From Puniceibacterium antarcticum (GTDB lineage Bacteria; Pseudomonadota; Alphaproteobacteria; Rhodobacterales; Rhodobacteraceae), in the NCBI RefSeq assembly GCF_002760615.1, contig NZ_AWWI01000100.1, forward strand, positions 1-64,000: 64,000 nucleotides of DNA, given 5' to 3'. Shown here piece by piece: positions 17,387 to 27,967 of the stretch. Position 1 is the stretch's first letter. Every line of letters begins with the position of its first letter. The notes under the pieces are model-generated. The model worked only from the letters and a program-made list of their open reading frames with translations. It was not told the DNA's origin and did not search any database. The translations under genes were made by a program, and so were the position numbers.

Positions 17387-18292
17387 TCACGCCTGTCCCA
17401 TGGCCTTCAGCAGCTTGCGATGGGCAAAGATCTCTTCCTGAACAAAGTCGCGAAAGGCCGCGATACGCTTTGATTGCCGCAACTCTTCTGGGTAGGCTAG
17501 AAACACCGGCACTTCGCCGGATTCCAGATCGGGCAGGACGCGCACGGCGGTTGGAAAATCCTCGATGATGTAATCGGGCAGTACGCCAATCCCGAGGTGA
17601 GAGATCACCGCCTGCAGCACACCAAAATAGTTGTTCACCGTGAGGGTCGAGCGGATGTCATAGGTCATCAGCTCCTGTACCAGGCTCAGACCTGCCATCA
17701 CCTGCGCCGAGCGGGTATTCTGGCAGATCAGCCGGTGCTTTGCCATATCCTCAAGCGTCTCGGGCACGCCGTGCTCTTCAAGATATTCTGGCGAGGCATA
17801 GAGGCGCATCCGGATCTGCATCAGCCGTTTGCGGATCAGATCGGCCTGACTGGGTTCCTTCATGCGGATGGCAACGTCCGCCTCGCGCATGGGAAGGTCC
17901 AGCACGCGTTCCTCAAGCATCAGGTCGATGTTGAGGTCTGGATATTTCTCATAAAGCTTGGGCAGACGCGGGGCGAGCCAGAGCGAGCCGAAACCGGTGG
18001 TTGTCGTCACCCGCAGTTCGCCGAACACCTCTTCCTCGCTGTCGCGGATGCGCGCGGTGGCCGCGTCGATGCGTTTGAGCATGGATCGCGTGGCATCAAA
18101 CAGCAACTCACCCTGTTCAGTCAGAATCAGCCCACGCGCATGGCGATGAAACAACGTGGTGTTGAGCGATTCCTCAAGCGATCTGATCTGACGCGAAACC
18201 GCAGACTGCGACAGGTGCAGCGTATCGCCCGCATGTGTCAGGCTGCCGGCATCGGCAACAGCGTGAAAAATTCTGAGTTTATCCCAGTCCAT
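17387..18292 (-). CDS. LysR-family transcriptional regulator
   Basis: This 301-residue regulator has an N-terminal winged helix-turn-helix, MDWDKLRIFHAVADAGSLTH with LSQSAVSRQIRSLEESL (about residues 1-60). A LysR substrate-binding domain follows, including GFGSLWLAPRLPKLYEKYP and GIGVLPDYI. It is divergent from the indolepyruvate:ferredoxin oxidoreductase gene, and a T-N11-A inverted repeat lies in the shared 162-base gap. It is therefore the likely regulator of that gene, probably responding to an aromatic keto acid or amino acid, but the ligand cannot be read from the sequence. Length is normal. Confidence 0.88.
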   Translation of the reverse strand: MDWDKLRIFHAVADAGSLTHAGDTLHLSQSAVSRQIRSLEESLNTTLFHRHARGLILTEQGELLFDATRSMLKRIDAATARIRDSEEEVFGELRVTTTTGFGSLWLAPRLPKLYEKYPDLNIDLMLEERVLDLPMREADVAIRMKEPSQADLIRKRLMQIRMRLYASPEYLEEHGVPETLEDMAKHRLICQNTRSAQVMAGLSLVQELMTYDIRSTLTVNNYFGVLQAVISHLGIGVLPDYIIEDFPTAVRVLPDLESGEVPVFLAYPEELRQSKRIAAFRDFVQEEIFAHRKLLKAMGQA

Positions 18293-18392
18293 GACGTCAA
18301 CTTTCTTATTTTGCGGCCCTTCTACACGAAAGCTCTCTCACTATAAGGCGTAACCAAGAGGAAAACATGAAGTTGATTAGAAATTGCTGTTC

Positions 18393-18411
18393 AGGTCAGA
18401 TATTGTGACCT
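18393..18411. promoter_or_regulatory. LysR-type operator candidate (T-N11-A inverted repeat)
   Basis: AGGTCA and TGACCT are perfect inverted 6-base arms with 7 bases between them. The internal T and A are 11 bases apart, the classical LysR-box geometry. The site is 101 bases from the LysR start and 44 bases from the oxidoreductase start, between the two divergent genes. Confidence 0.6.
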
Positions 18412-18454
18412 AAAATACATCAAGGCACGATCATTGAGCGACGGGAGGCGTAAG

Positions 18455-21400
18455 ATGAGTACCCAAGATATCACCCTGAACGACCGGTTTGATCTTTCCA
18501 AGGATCAGGTCCTTTTGAACGGCACGCAGGCGCTTGTCCGCCTGATGTTGATGCAAAAGGCGCGCGATCAGGCTGCCGGGCTGAATACGGCCGGGTACGT
18601 GACCGGCTATCGCGGCTCTCCTCTTGGTGCGGTCGATCTGCAGATGAACCGCGCGGCCAAATCGCTGGCCGCTGCCGATGTTCTGTTCAAGGAAGGCCTG
18701 AACGAAGATCTGGCCGCGACCGCCCTTTGGGGGTCGCAACAGGCCGAGCTGCGCGGCGAGGGCAAATATGACGGCGTCTTTGGTCTCTGGTACGGCAAGG
18801 GGCCTGGTGTGGATCGTTCCGGTGACGTGATGCGCCACGCCAACATGGCCGGATCGTCCAAACATGGCGGCGTGATCATGGCGATGGGGGATGACCACAC
18901 CGGCGAATCCTCAACCGTGTTGCACCAGTCCGAATGGGCCATGGTCGATGCCTATATGCCCGTCGTGTCGCCCGCCGGGGTGCAGGAAATTCTCGACTAC
19001 GGCATTTACGCCTATGAATTGTCGCGCTTTTCCGGCCTCTGGGTCGGCCTCAAGACCATGAAGGACACGGTCGAGGCGACATCGGTCGTTGATGGCCGCC
19101 CCGACCGCATGAAACTGTTTCTGCCAGACTTTGCCATGCCCGACGGCGGGTTGAACATCCGCCTGATCGACACACCCCACGCCCAAGAGGCGCGGATGAT
19201 TGATTACAAACGCTTCGCAGCGGAGGCATTTTCCCGCATCAACGGCATGGACAAACGCATCTGGGGCAAGCCGGGCGCAAAAATCGGCTTTGTGGCCGCC
19301 GGCAAGAACTGGCTCGACCTCGTGCACGCGCTGTCGCTGCTGGGGCTGGATGCAGAAGGGGCCGAGCGCCTTGGCATCACCACCTACAAGATCGGCCAGA
19401 CCTTCCCGCTCGACATGCAGGGCTTTCACGACTGGGCCGAGGGGCTCGATCTGATCGTCGTGGTTGAGGAAAAGCGCAAACTGATCGAGGTGCAAATCAA
19501 AGAGGCAATCTTCAACGACCGCCGCGGCCGCCGCGTCTATGGCTGGCACAAGGGTGGCGGCGCCGGGTCGATGCATGGGGTCGAACTGTTCCCGACGCGC
19601 GGCGCGCTGGACCCGATCCTGATCGCTGAAAAACTGGGCGAGATCCTGATTGAAGAGGGGCGCGGAACCGATCGCCTCAAGGCCGGGATGGAGATGCTCG
19701 ACCGCGCCCGGCGCGCCGACAATGCCGAAGAGATCGCAGCGCGTCTGCCGTATTTCTGCTCCGGCTGCCCCCACAACACCTCGACCAAGGTGCCCGACGG
19801 GTCGCGCGCCTATGCCGGCATCGGCTGTCACTACATGGTGCAGTGGATGGATCGTTCTACCGTGGGCTTTACCCATATGGGCGGCGAAGGCGCGAACTGG
19901 ATCGGTGAGGCGCCGTTTTCCAACACACCCCATGTGTTCCAGAACCTTGGCGATGGCACCTATAACCATTCCGGCGTGCAGGCGATCCGCGCGGCACTGC
20001 TGGCCGATACCACGATCACCTACAAGATCCTCTATAACGATGCTGTCGCCATGACCGGCGGGCAAAAGAATGACGGCGGCCTGACGGCTGAACAGATCGT
20101 GCGCGAACTGGTCGCCATGGGCGTGAAACACGTGGCCGTGGTCTATGACGAAAAGGAAGAGGTGGACCTTTCCGCTTTTCCCAAAGGCGTCGAAACCCAC
20201 ACACGCAGCCATATGGATTCCATACAGAAAACATATGCAAACCATACGGGCGTTTCGGCCATCGTTTACATCCAGACCTGTGCGGCGGAAAAGCGGCGGC
20301 GCCGCAAGCGCGGACAGTTTCCCGATCCCGACAAACGCGTGTTTATCAACACCGATGTTTGCGAAGGCTGCGGCGATTGCGGGGTGCAATCCAACTGCGT
20401 GTCCATCGTACCGGTCGAAACCGAACTTGGCCGAAAACGGGCGATTGACCAGTCGTCCTGTAACAAGGATTTCTCTTGTCTCAAAGGGTTTTGCCCGTCG
20501 TTCTTAACGCTTGAGGGCGCAAAGGTGCGCAAGGGCGGCACCACCCAATTACAGCTGCCCGACATGCCAGACCCAAAGCTGCCCCAGATCAACGGCACCT
20601 GGAATCTGATCGTCACCGGCGTCGGCGGCACCGGGGTTGTGACCATCGGTGCGGTCGTGGCACAGGCCGCGCAGATTGATGGCAAAGGGGCCGGCATGAT
20701 GGAAATGGCCGGCCTTGCGCAAAAGGGCGGCGCGGTGCACATCCATTGCCGTCTTGCGGAAAAACCAGAAGATATCAGCGCGATACGGGTCGCAACGGGG
20801 GAATGTGACGCGTTGATCGGCGGTGATCTGGTGGTGTCAGCCGGGGCGAAAACCCTCGGCCTGATGCGCACCGGCCGCACTGGTGGCGTCGTGAACAGTC
20901 ACGAAATCATCACCGGAGAGTTTACACGAAACACCGAATTTACGTTGCCTGTAGACAGGTTACGCCTTGCTCTTGAGGCGCGTCTTCAGGACCGGCTGGA
21001 CCTGTTCGACGCCTCTGAACTGGCGCGGGCCACCATGGGTGATTCCATCTTTTCCAACATGATGATCCTTGGCGCCGCCTGGCAGCGGGGCCTTGTTCCG
21101 CTGTCCAAATCTGCGCTTGTGACTGCCGTCACACTGAACGGCGCGGCGGTGGACAAGAACCTGCGCGCCTTTGAAATCGGTCGCTGGGCCGTGCTGCATT
21201 CCGAACAGGCCGCACAGCTCAGCGCGCCCAAAGTGGTGCAGATGCCCAAAACGCTGGAAGAAAGGATCGCCTTTCGCGCGGATCATCTGGTGGCCTATCA
21301 GGGCAAGCGTCTGGCCAAACGCTACCAGCGGATGCTGGACCCGATCACTGACCGCAAGGTGAAAGAAGCCGTGGCAAAAGGCTATCACAAGCTGTTGTCC

Positions 21401-21877
21401 TACAAGGACGAATACGAAGTCGCCCGCTTGCTTTTGCAAAGCCGCGACAAGGCGGCAGAGACCTTCGAGGATGGCTTTAAGCTGACCTTCAACCTCGCGC
21501 CACCGCTGCTGGCAAAAACTGGTCCCGACGGACGCCCGCAGAAAAAGACGTTTGGCGATGGCATGTTGCGCGGCTTTGCTGTGCTGAAACGGTTCAAGAT
21601 GCTGCGCGGCACGCCGCTCGACCCCTTTGGTCGTTCGCAAGAGCGGAAGATGGAGCGCGCGCTTATTGCCGAATACGAGGCCGATATGGCCGATGTACTG
21701 CCCCGGCTGACCCCGGCGACGCGGGATGCGATCATCGCGCTGGCAGAGTTGCCCTTGCAGATCAAGGGGTTCGGGCCGGTAAAGCAGGCAAACGCTGAAA
21801 AAGCCGCCAAACGACGCGAAGAGCTTTTGGCCCTGATCCGCGCCGGTGGTACGCCTGTTGCGCAGGCAGCGGAGTGA
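18455..21877 (+). CDS. Indolepyruvate:ferredoxin oxidoreductase, fused alpha-Fd-gamma form
   Basis: This 1140-residue enzyme should oxidatively decarboxylate aryl-pyruvates from aromatic amino acids to acyl-CoA with ferredoxin reduction. The N-terminal pyrimidine-binding domain has YRGSPLGAVD and GDDHTGESST. The thiamine-diphosphate domain contains CSGCPHNTSTKVP and GIGCHYMVQWM. A ferredoxin-like domain follows with CEGCGDCGVQSNC and later Cys residues near SCNKDFSCLKGFC. A gamma domain begins LIVTGVGGTGVVTIGAVV. Archaeal homologues split these into iorA and iorB; here they are fused. The start at 18455 follows GGGAGG by 6 bases. The adjacent LysR gene and operator suggest substrate-controlled expression. 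Confidence 0.9.
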   Translation: MSTQDITLNDRFDLSKDQVLLNGTQALVRLMLMQKARDQAAGLNTAGYVTGYRGSPLGAVDLQMNRAAKSLAAADVLFKEGLNEDLAATALWGSQQAELRGEGKYDGVFGLWYGKGPGVDRSGDVMRHANMAGSSKHGGVIMAMGDDHTGESSTVLHQSEWAMVDAYMPVVSPAGVQEILDYGIYAYELSRFSGLWVGLKTMKDTVEATSVVDGRPDRMKLFLPDFAMPDGGLNIRLIDTPHAQEARMIDYKRFAAEAFSRINGMDKRIWGKPGAKIGFVAAGKNWLDLVHALSLLGLDAEGAERLGITTYKIGQTFPLDMQGFHDWAEGLDLIVVVEEKRKLIEVQIKEAIFNDRRGRRVYGWHKGGGAGSMHGVELFPTRGALDPILIAEKLGEILIEEGRGTDRLKAGMEMLDRARRADNAEEIAARLPYFCSGCPHNTSTKVPDGSRAYAGIGCHYMVQWMDRSTVGFTHMGGEGANWIGEAPFSNTPHVFQNLGDGTYNHSGVQAIRAALLADTTITYKILYNDAVAMTGGQKNDGGLTAEQIVRELVAMGVKHVAVVYDEKEEVDLSAFPKGVETHTRSHMDSIQKTYANHTGVSAIVYIQTCAAEKRRRRKRGQFPDPDKRVFINTDVCEGCGDCGVQSNCVSIVPVETELGRKRAIDQSSCNKDFSCLKGFCPSFLTLEGAKVRKGGTTQLQLPDMPDPKLPQINGTWNLIVTGVGGTGVVTIGAVVAQAAQIDGKGAGMMEMAGLAQKGGAVHIHCRLAEKPEDISAIRVATGECDALIGGDLVVSAGAKTLGLMRTGRTGGVVNSHEIITGEFTRNTEFTLPVDRLRLALEARLQDRLDLFDASELARATMGDSIFSNMMILGAAWQRGLVPLSKSALVTAVTLNGAAVDKNLRAFEIGRWAVLHSEQAAQLSAPKVVQMPKTLEERIAFRADHLVAYQGKRLAKRYQRMLDPITDRKVKEAVAKGYHKLLSYKDEYEVARLLLQSRDKAAETFEDGFKLTFNLAPPLLAKTGPDGRPQKKTFGDGMLRGFAVLKRFKMLRGTPLDPFGRSQERKMERALIAEYEADMADVLPRLTPATRDAIIALAELPLQIKGFGPVKQANAEKAAKRREELLALIRAGGTPVAQAAE

Positions 21878-21969
21878 GCGGTCATAAAGCATTTACGCAA
21901 CTGTTACAGACTTTGGCGAGAAGAGCCGAACCGCGCTAGTCAGGCGCAGATTTCGCAAGGATCCGTCAC

Positions 21970-22854
21970 ATGCAGGCGACGCGCCAGATAGCCCGGGATA
22001 TCAGCTATTCCTATTCGGCCAGCACCCGGGGGGGCCGGGCCCTGATCCGGCTGATGGAAAATGCCACTGGCCGCATCAGTCTGATCAAGCGCGCCAGCGG
22101 CTATGAACACGAGGTGGCCGAGGGGCGCGATTTCTGGCAGGTCATGGTTGAACGCTACGGCCTGCAACTGGACGTGATTGGTGGCACGCTGGCCAATATT
22201 CCCACGACCGGCCCGCTGATCGTGATCGCGAACCATCCTTATGGCATTCTCGACGGGCTGATGCTGGGGCATATCCTGTCCGTGGCGCGCGGCGATTTCC
22301 GCATTCTGGCGCATCGCATCTTTCGCAAGGCAGCAGATCTTGAGCGGGTGATCCTGCCGGTCTCTTTCGACGAAACCAAAGAGGCGGTCGCGCAGAACCT
22401 TGAGACCCGTAAGGAATCCCTGCGCTATCTGGCAGCGGGCGGCGCCATAGGTATTTTTCCCGGTGGCACGGTGTCCACGGCGCTGAAACCGTTTGACCGA
22501 CCCATGGACCCCGGCTGGCGCAGCTTTACCGCCAAAATGGTGGCGAAAAGTGGCGCGACGGTGGTGCCGATCTATTTTGACGGCCACACCAGCCGGATGT
22601 TCCAGCTGGCCAGCCATCTGCACACAACGCTGCGTATGGGTCTGCTGATCAAGGAATTCCGCAAACGGGTCGACACACCAGTGCGGGTCGTCATCGGTCA
22701 GCCAATTCCAGCCGAAGCTTTGCAGATCCACGCCAGAGACCCACGCGCGATGATGGATTTCCTCCGCAAGGCAACGTATGAGCTTAGCCCAAGCCCGCTT
22801 TCCTCTTACGACTACGGGTTCGAGTTTGAGGAACGGCACAAGAAGAAGGCGTAA
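21970..22854 (+). CDS. Lysophospholipid acyltransferase-family (PlsC-like) protein
   Basis: This 294-residue protein has the acyltransferase motif NHPYGILDG (the HX4D-type catalytic block) near residue 80. A second block is GAIGIFPGGTVSTALKPFDR, and a third is GATVVPIYFDGHTSRMF. These fit a membrane-associated 1-acyl-glycerol-3-phosphate or related acyltransferase. In this family some members acylate lyso-ornithine lipid, which cannot be decided from the sequence. There is no clear transmembrane helix. It lies 92 bases after the oxidoreductase and 28 bases before murI, so it may share the murI transcript. Confidence 0.75.
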   Translation: MQATRQIARDISYSYSASTRGGRALIRLMENATGRISLIKRASGYEHEVAEGRDFWQVMVERYGLQLDVIGGTLANIPTTGPLIVIANHPYGILDGLMLGHILSVARGDFRILAHRIFRKAADLERVILPVSFDETKEAVAQNLETRKESLRYLAAGGAIGIFPGGTVSTALKPFDRPMDPGWRSFTAKMVAKSGATVVPIYFDGHTSRMFQLASHLHTTLRMGLLIKEFRKRVDTPVRVVIGQPIPAEALQIHARDPRAMMDFLRKATYELSPSPLSSYDYGFEFEERHKKKA

Positions 22855-22882
22855 TTAGCCGGATATAGAGAAGGATTCTATC

Positions 22883-23695
22883 ATGGCTGTTGGGGTATTC
22901 GATTCGGGTCTGGGTGGTCTGACCGTGCTGGACGCGGTGTCCCGGCGCCTGCCGGACGTGCCGTTTGTCTACCTCGCCGACAGTCGCAATGCGCCCTACG
23001 GCGTGCGCGATGCGGATGACATCACCAACCTGACCTGCGCTGCGGTGGAACGTCTCTGGGCTGCGGGCTGCGATCTGGTCATTCTGGCCTGCAACACCGC
23101 CTCAGCTGCCGCACTGCGCCGGATGCAGGAAAGCTGGATTCCCACGGACAAGCGGGTTTTGGGTGTCTTTGTGCCCCTGATCGAGGCGATGACCGAACGC
23201 CAGTGGGGCGACAATTCCCCGCCGCGTGAGGTGGCTGTCAAACATGTCGCGCTGTTCGCGACCCCCGCAACGGTGCGCAGCCGGGCGTTCCAGCGCGAAC
23301 TGGCCTTTCGCGCCATCGGTGTGGATGTCGAAGCACAGGCCTGCGGCGGCGTGGTGGATGCCATCGAAGAGGGCGACATGATCCTGGCAGAGGCGCTGGT
23401 GCGCAGCCATGTGGATGCCCTCATGCGCAAGATGCCCGAGCCACAGGCGGCGATCCTCGGCTGCACCCATTATCCGCTGATGCAGGAGGTGTTCCAGCAG
23501 GCGCTGGGGCCGAATGTCAGCGTCTACAGTCAGGCCAATCTGGTGGCTGAGTCGCTGGCCGATTATCTGGTCCGGCATCCGAATATGCTAGGCACCGGGA
23601 CGGAGTCCCAGTTTCTGACCACCGGTGATCCGCGCCGCGTCTCTGATCGCGCGACCCAGTTCCTGCGACGACAGATCCTGTTTCAGCAGGCCTGA
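22883..23695 (+). CDS. murI: Glutamate racemase
   Basis: This 270-residue cofactor-independent racemase supplies D-glutamate for peptidoglycan. It has the N-terminal [17 protein letters not shown], the first catalytic cysteine in [15 protein letters not shown], and the second in [16 protein letters not shown]. The PYG motif (RNAPYG) is present too. Length is usual. The ATG at 22883 is preceded by AGAAGGA about 8 bases upstream. It is followed after a 114-base gap by argC. Confidence 0.93.
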   Translation: MAVGVFDSGLGGLTVLDAVSRRLPDVPFVYLADSRNAPYGVRDADDITNLTCAAVERLWAAGCDLVILACNTASAAALRRMQESWIPTDKRVLGVFVPLIEAMTERQWGDNSPPREVAVKHVALFATPATVRSRAFQRELAFRAIGVDVEAQACGGVVDAIEEGDMILAEALVRSHVDALMRKMPEPQAAILGCTHYPLMQEVFQQALGPNVSVYSQANLVAESLADYLVRHPNMLGTGTESQFLTTGDPRRVSDRATQFLRRQILFQQA

Positions 23696-23809
23696 CACCC
23701 CGCGCACGTCTTGGTGACAGGTCTCCTGCAAGGCTTTGACGCCCTGCAATAATCCGCTAAACAGAATGTCAAAAGCAACGCTGAGGCGCTGCGCGGACGG
23801 AGAGACGAC

Positions 23810-24838
23810 ATGACCCATAAAATCGCGATCATCGGAGCCAGCGGCTATACCGGCGCCGAATTGATCCGCCTGATTGCCACCCATCCGACCATGGAAATCG
23901 CCGCCCTTGCCGCCAATTCCAAGGCCGGACAAAGCATGGAACAGGTCTTTCCGCATCTGCGCCATCTGGATCTGCCGGATCTGGTGACCTGGGAGCAGAT
24001 TGATTTCAGCCAGATCGACCTGTGTTTCTGCGCCCTGCCGCACAAGACCAGCCAGGAGGTGATCCGCGAGCTGCCCAAAACGCTCAAGATCGTCGATCTG
24101 AGCGCCGATTTCCGGCTGCGTGATCCTGCGGAATACACAAAATGGTATGGCAACGCCCATGGCGCCGTCGACATGCAGAAAGAGGCGGTCTACGGCCTGA
24201 CGGAATTCTACCGCGATGCGATTGCCAAGGCGCGGCTGGTGGCGGGCACAGGCTGCAACGCCGCAATGGGTCAGTTCATCCTGCGCCCACTTGTGGCCGG
24301 GGCCGTGATCGACCTCGAAGAGATTATCCTCGACATGAAATGCGCCGTATCCGGTGCCGGCCGCAGCCTGAAGGAAAACCTTCTGCATGCGGAACTGTCC
24401 GAGGGTTACAACGCCTATGCTGTCGGCGGTACGCATCGCCATCAGGGCGAATTCGATCAGGAATTCAGCGCCCTTGCGGGTCGTCCGGTCAAGGTGCAGT
24501 TCACGCCGCATCTGATGCCGGTCAACCGCGGCATCCTTGCCACCACCTATGTCAAAGGCGATCCTCAGGCGATCTATGCCACGCTGCAAAAGGCCTATGC
24601 GAATGAGCCTTTCGTCAAGGTGCTGCCGTTTGGGGAAACGCCGTCGACCCACCACGTGCGCGGATCGAACTTTGTCCATATCGGTATGACTGGCGACCGT
24701 ATCCCGGGGCGGGCCACCGTCATCGGCGTGCTGGACAACCTGACCAAGGGCAGCTCGGGCCAGGCTTTGCAGAATGCGAATTTGATGCTAGGTGAGGAAG
24801 AGACGGCAGGCCTGATGCTGGTGCCGTGCTTTCCGTAA
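23810..24838 (+). CDS. argC: N-acetyl-gamma-glutamyl-phosphate reductase
   Basis: This 342-residue NADPH-dependent enzyme performs the third step of arginine synthesis. The Rossmann motif [15 protein letters not shown] is at the N-terminus. The active cysteine lies in [15 protein letters not shown], and a family segment [11 protein letters not shown] follows. Late segments [20 protein letters not shown] and [10 protein letters not shown] also match. Length fits the long (type 1) form. The ccmE gene begins 34 bases after its stop, an arrangement found in related bacteria, so the two are probably co-transcribed. Confidence 0.95.
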   Translation: MTHKIAIIGASGYTGAELIRLIATHPTMEIAALAANSKAGQSMEQVFPHLRHLDLPDLVTWEQIDFSQIDLCFCALPHKTSQEVIRELPKTLKIVDLSADFRLRDPAEYTKWYGNAHGAVDMQKEAVYGLTEFYRDAIAKARLVAGTGCNAAMGQFILRPLVAGAVIDLEEIILDMKCAVSGAGRSLKENLLHAELSEGYNAYAVGGTHRHQGEFDQEFSALAGRPVKVQFTPHLMPVNRGILATTYVKGDPQAIYATLQKAYANEPFVKVLPFGETPSTHHVRGSNFVHIGMTGDRIPGRATVIGVLDNLTKGSSGQALQNANLMLGEEETAGLMLVPCFP

Positions 24839-24872
24839 GTCAGGTTCGTTAGATGGGTGAGGAGAGACGTGC

Positions 24873-25328
24873 ATGGCCTTTAAATCGTTAAAGAAAAAGC
24901 GCCGGATACAGGTTGTGGCAGTGGCGGCTGTGGCCCTTGTCATCTCGACCGGGCTGATAGGTTACGGCATGCGGGACGGGATCAATTTCTTCCGCTCCCC
25001 AAGTCAGGTCATGCAGGAACCTCCGCGCCCCACCGAAGTGTTCCGCATCGGCGGTCTGGTCGAGGAAGGCACGCTCAAGCGCGGTCAGGGGCACGAGATC
25101 ACCTTCAGCGTGACCGACGGCGGCGCATCGGTGCCAGTCGTCTATGCTGGGGTACTCCCGGATCTGTTTGACGAAAAACAGGGTATGGTCGGCACTGGAC
25201 GATACATTAACGGAATCTTTGAAGCCTCTGAAATCCTTGCCAAACATGACGAAAGCTACATGCCGAAAGAGGTGATCGACGCGCTCAAGGCGCAAGGTGT
25301 CTACAAGGAAGACGAAGCGGGCAGCTGA
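24873..25328 (+). CDS. ccmE: Cytochrome c maturation heme chaperone CcmE
   Basis: This 151-residue membrane-anchored periplasmic protein carries heme covalently to the CcmF/CcmH ligation complex. There is one N-terminal transmembrane helix (about 12-32). The beta-barrel domain includes FRIGGLVEEGTLKRG and the end motif LAKHDESYMP, in which His125 binds heme and Tyr129 is conserved. The remaining ccm genes in the window, ccmF and ccmH, are about 18 kb downstream rather than adjacent. A strong terminator follows about 65 bases after the stop. Confidence 0.95.
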   Translation: MAFKSLKKKRRIQVVAVAAVALVISTGLIGYGMRDGINFFRSPSQVMQEPPRPTEVFRIGGLVEEGTLKRGQGHEITFSVTDGGASVPVVYAGVLPDLFDEKQGMVGTGRYINGIFEASEILAKHDESYMPKEVIDALKAQGVYKEDEAGS

Positions 25329-25391
25329 AAAATATCAGCGGTCGACTTCGGTGAACTGTTCGATTTTGCGTATTTGAAAAGAGAAGAATTC

Positions 25392-25425
25392 GGGCGCGCG
25401 GAGAAAGCTCCACGCGCCCTTTTTT
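25392..25425 (+). terminator. Intrinsic terminator after ccmE
   Basis: GGGCGCGCGGAG and CTCCACGCGCCC pair with one mismatch around AAAG and are followed by six T. It sits between ccmE (ends 25328) and the convergent eno gene (ends 25429), so it closes the argC-ccmE transcript. Confidence 0.85.
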
Positions 25426-25428
25426 CAG

Positions 25429-27095
<1,667 letters not shown>

Positions 27096-27218
27096 CAGCA
27101 ATGTCCATGTCTAGGACAGCGACGCCGGAAAGCGCGCAGTGGCGAGGACAGGGTCCAAGGGCATTCTGAATTCTCTTCGAGAGACCCTCGGCGTGCAGTG
27201 GCACGTTTTCCGGTGGCT

Positions 27219-27632
27219 TCAACCTTTTTTGATCGGCACGCCGTAGAGTTCCAGTCGGTGCCCCTTGAGCCGGTAGCCCAGCTTTGCGGCGATCTTTTCC
27301 TGCAAAGCCTCTATTTCGGAATCGACGAATTCGATCACCTCACCCGATTGCATGTCGATCAGATGGTCGTGGTGGTCGCGTTCGGCATCCTCGTAGCGGG
27401 CGCGACCATCGCCGAATTCCAGCCGGTCAAGGATACCGGCCTCTTCGAACAGTTTCACCGTCCGGTAGATTGTGGCAATGGAAATCCTGTCGTCGCGGGC
27501 CGAGGCGCGCGCATAAAGCTCTTCGACATCCGGATGGTCGGTTGCCTCTTCCAGCACTTGCGCGATGGTGCGGCGCTGATCGGTCATGCGCAGGCCTATA
27601 GCTTCGCAGCGGCTGATGATGGTGTCGGTCAT
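27219..27632 (-). CDS. Fur-family metal-responsive regulator (Fur/Mur type)
   Basis: This 137-residue protein has the Fur winged helix (GLRMTDQRRTIAQVLEEATD, then IATIYRTVKLFEEAG) and a dimerisation domain with the metal-ligand cluster RDHHDHLIDMQSGEVIEF. In many Rhodobacteraceae and other alphaproteobacteria the single closest Fur homologue responds to manganese (Mur) rather than iron. That cannot be settled here. No CxxC structural zinc motif is present near the C-terminus, which fits the alphaproteobacterial type. It is transcribed away from the DEAD-box helicase gene. Confidence 0.88.
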   Translation of the reverse strand: MTDTIISRCEAIGLRMTDQRRTIAQVLEEATDHPDVEELYARASARDDRISIATIYRTVKLFEEAGILDRLEFGDGRARYEDAERDHHDHLIDMQSGEVIEFVDSEIEALQEKIAAKLGYRLKGHRLELYGVPIKKG

Positions 27633-27967
27633 GGAATCCTCGCGGCCTCGGGTTCATTAGCTTTAGCCAATCCGGGGTAGGGAGGCCAACACCCGAATTG
27701 CACGAAATCTGGGAGTTCTCTTGACTTCCCAAGCTTTAGCGGGCATCAGGCAACCAACGGATCTCTTCTGCCGCGTGAGCAGATTGACCGGCGCAGCATG
27801 CGCCGCGGGTCACGGAGACCGCGATTGCTTCCAAAATCACGCGTGGGGCATGGGGTGCAACGCCTTTCGGACATTCGGTCTGATGGCGGTTCTGTGCCTC
27901 TCCACCTGACGGGCCGCAAGAGCAGCCTGTTGTGCGGCTGCGATATCGCAGCCCGAAAGGAACTGTT
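27633..27967. other. Divergent regulatory gap between fur-like gene and DEAD-box helicase
   Basis: This 335-base region holds no convincing gene; the frame 27721-27909 has no recognisable product. It should contain both promoters and a long untranslated leader of the helicase message, ending in a perfect palindrome just before the ribosome-binding site. Confidence 0.5.
27936..27953. promoter_or_regulatory. Perfect 18-base palindrome just before the helicase ribosome-binding site
   Basis: GGCTGCGATATCGCAGCC is fully self-complementary and ends 2 bases before the AAAGG of the helicase ribosome-binding site. In RNA it can form a 7-base stem with a 4-base loop next to the initiation region. It could be a translational control hairpin or a protein operator. 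Confidence 0.5.

Noticed and set aside
18367-18406. 13-codon mini-ORF (MKLIRNCC...) before the oxidoreductase, with GAGGAA upstream
   Set aside because: It overlaps the LysR operator and is too short to assign; it may be chance.
27721-27909. 62-codon plus-strand frame in the helicase leader
   Set aside because: It has no good ribosome-binding site or homology, and lies in a likely untranslated leader.
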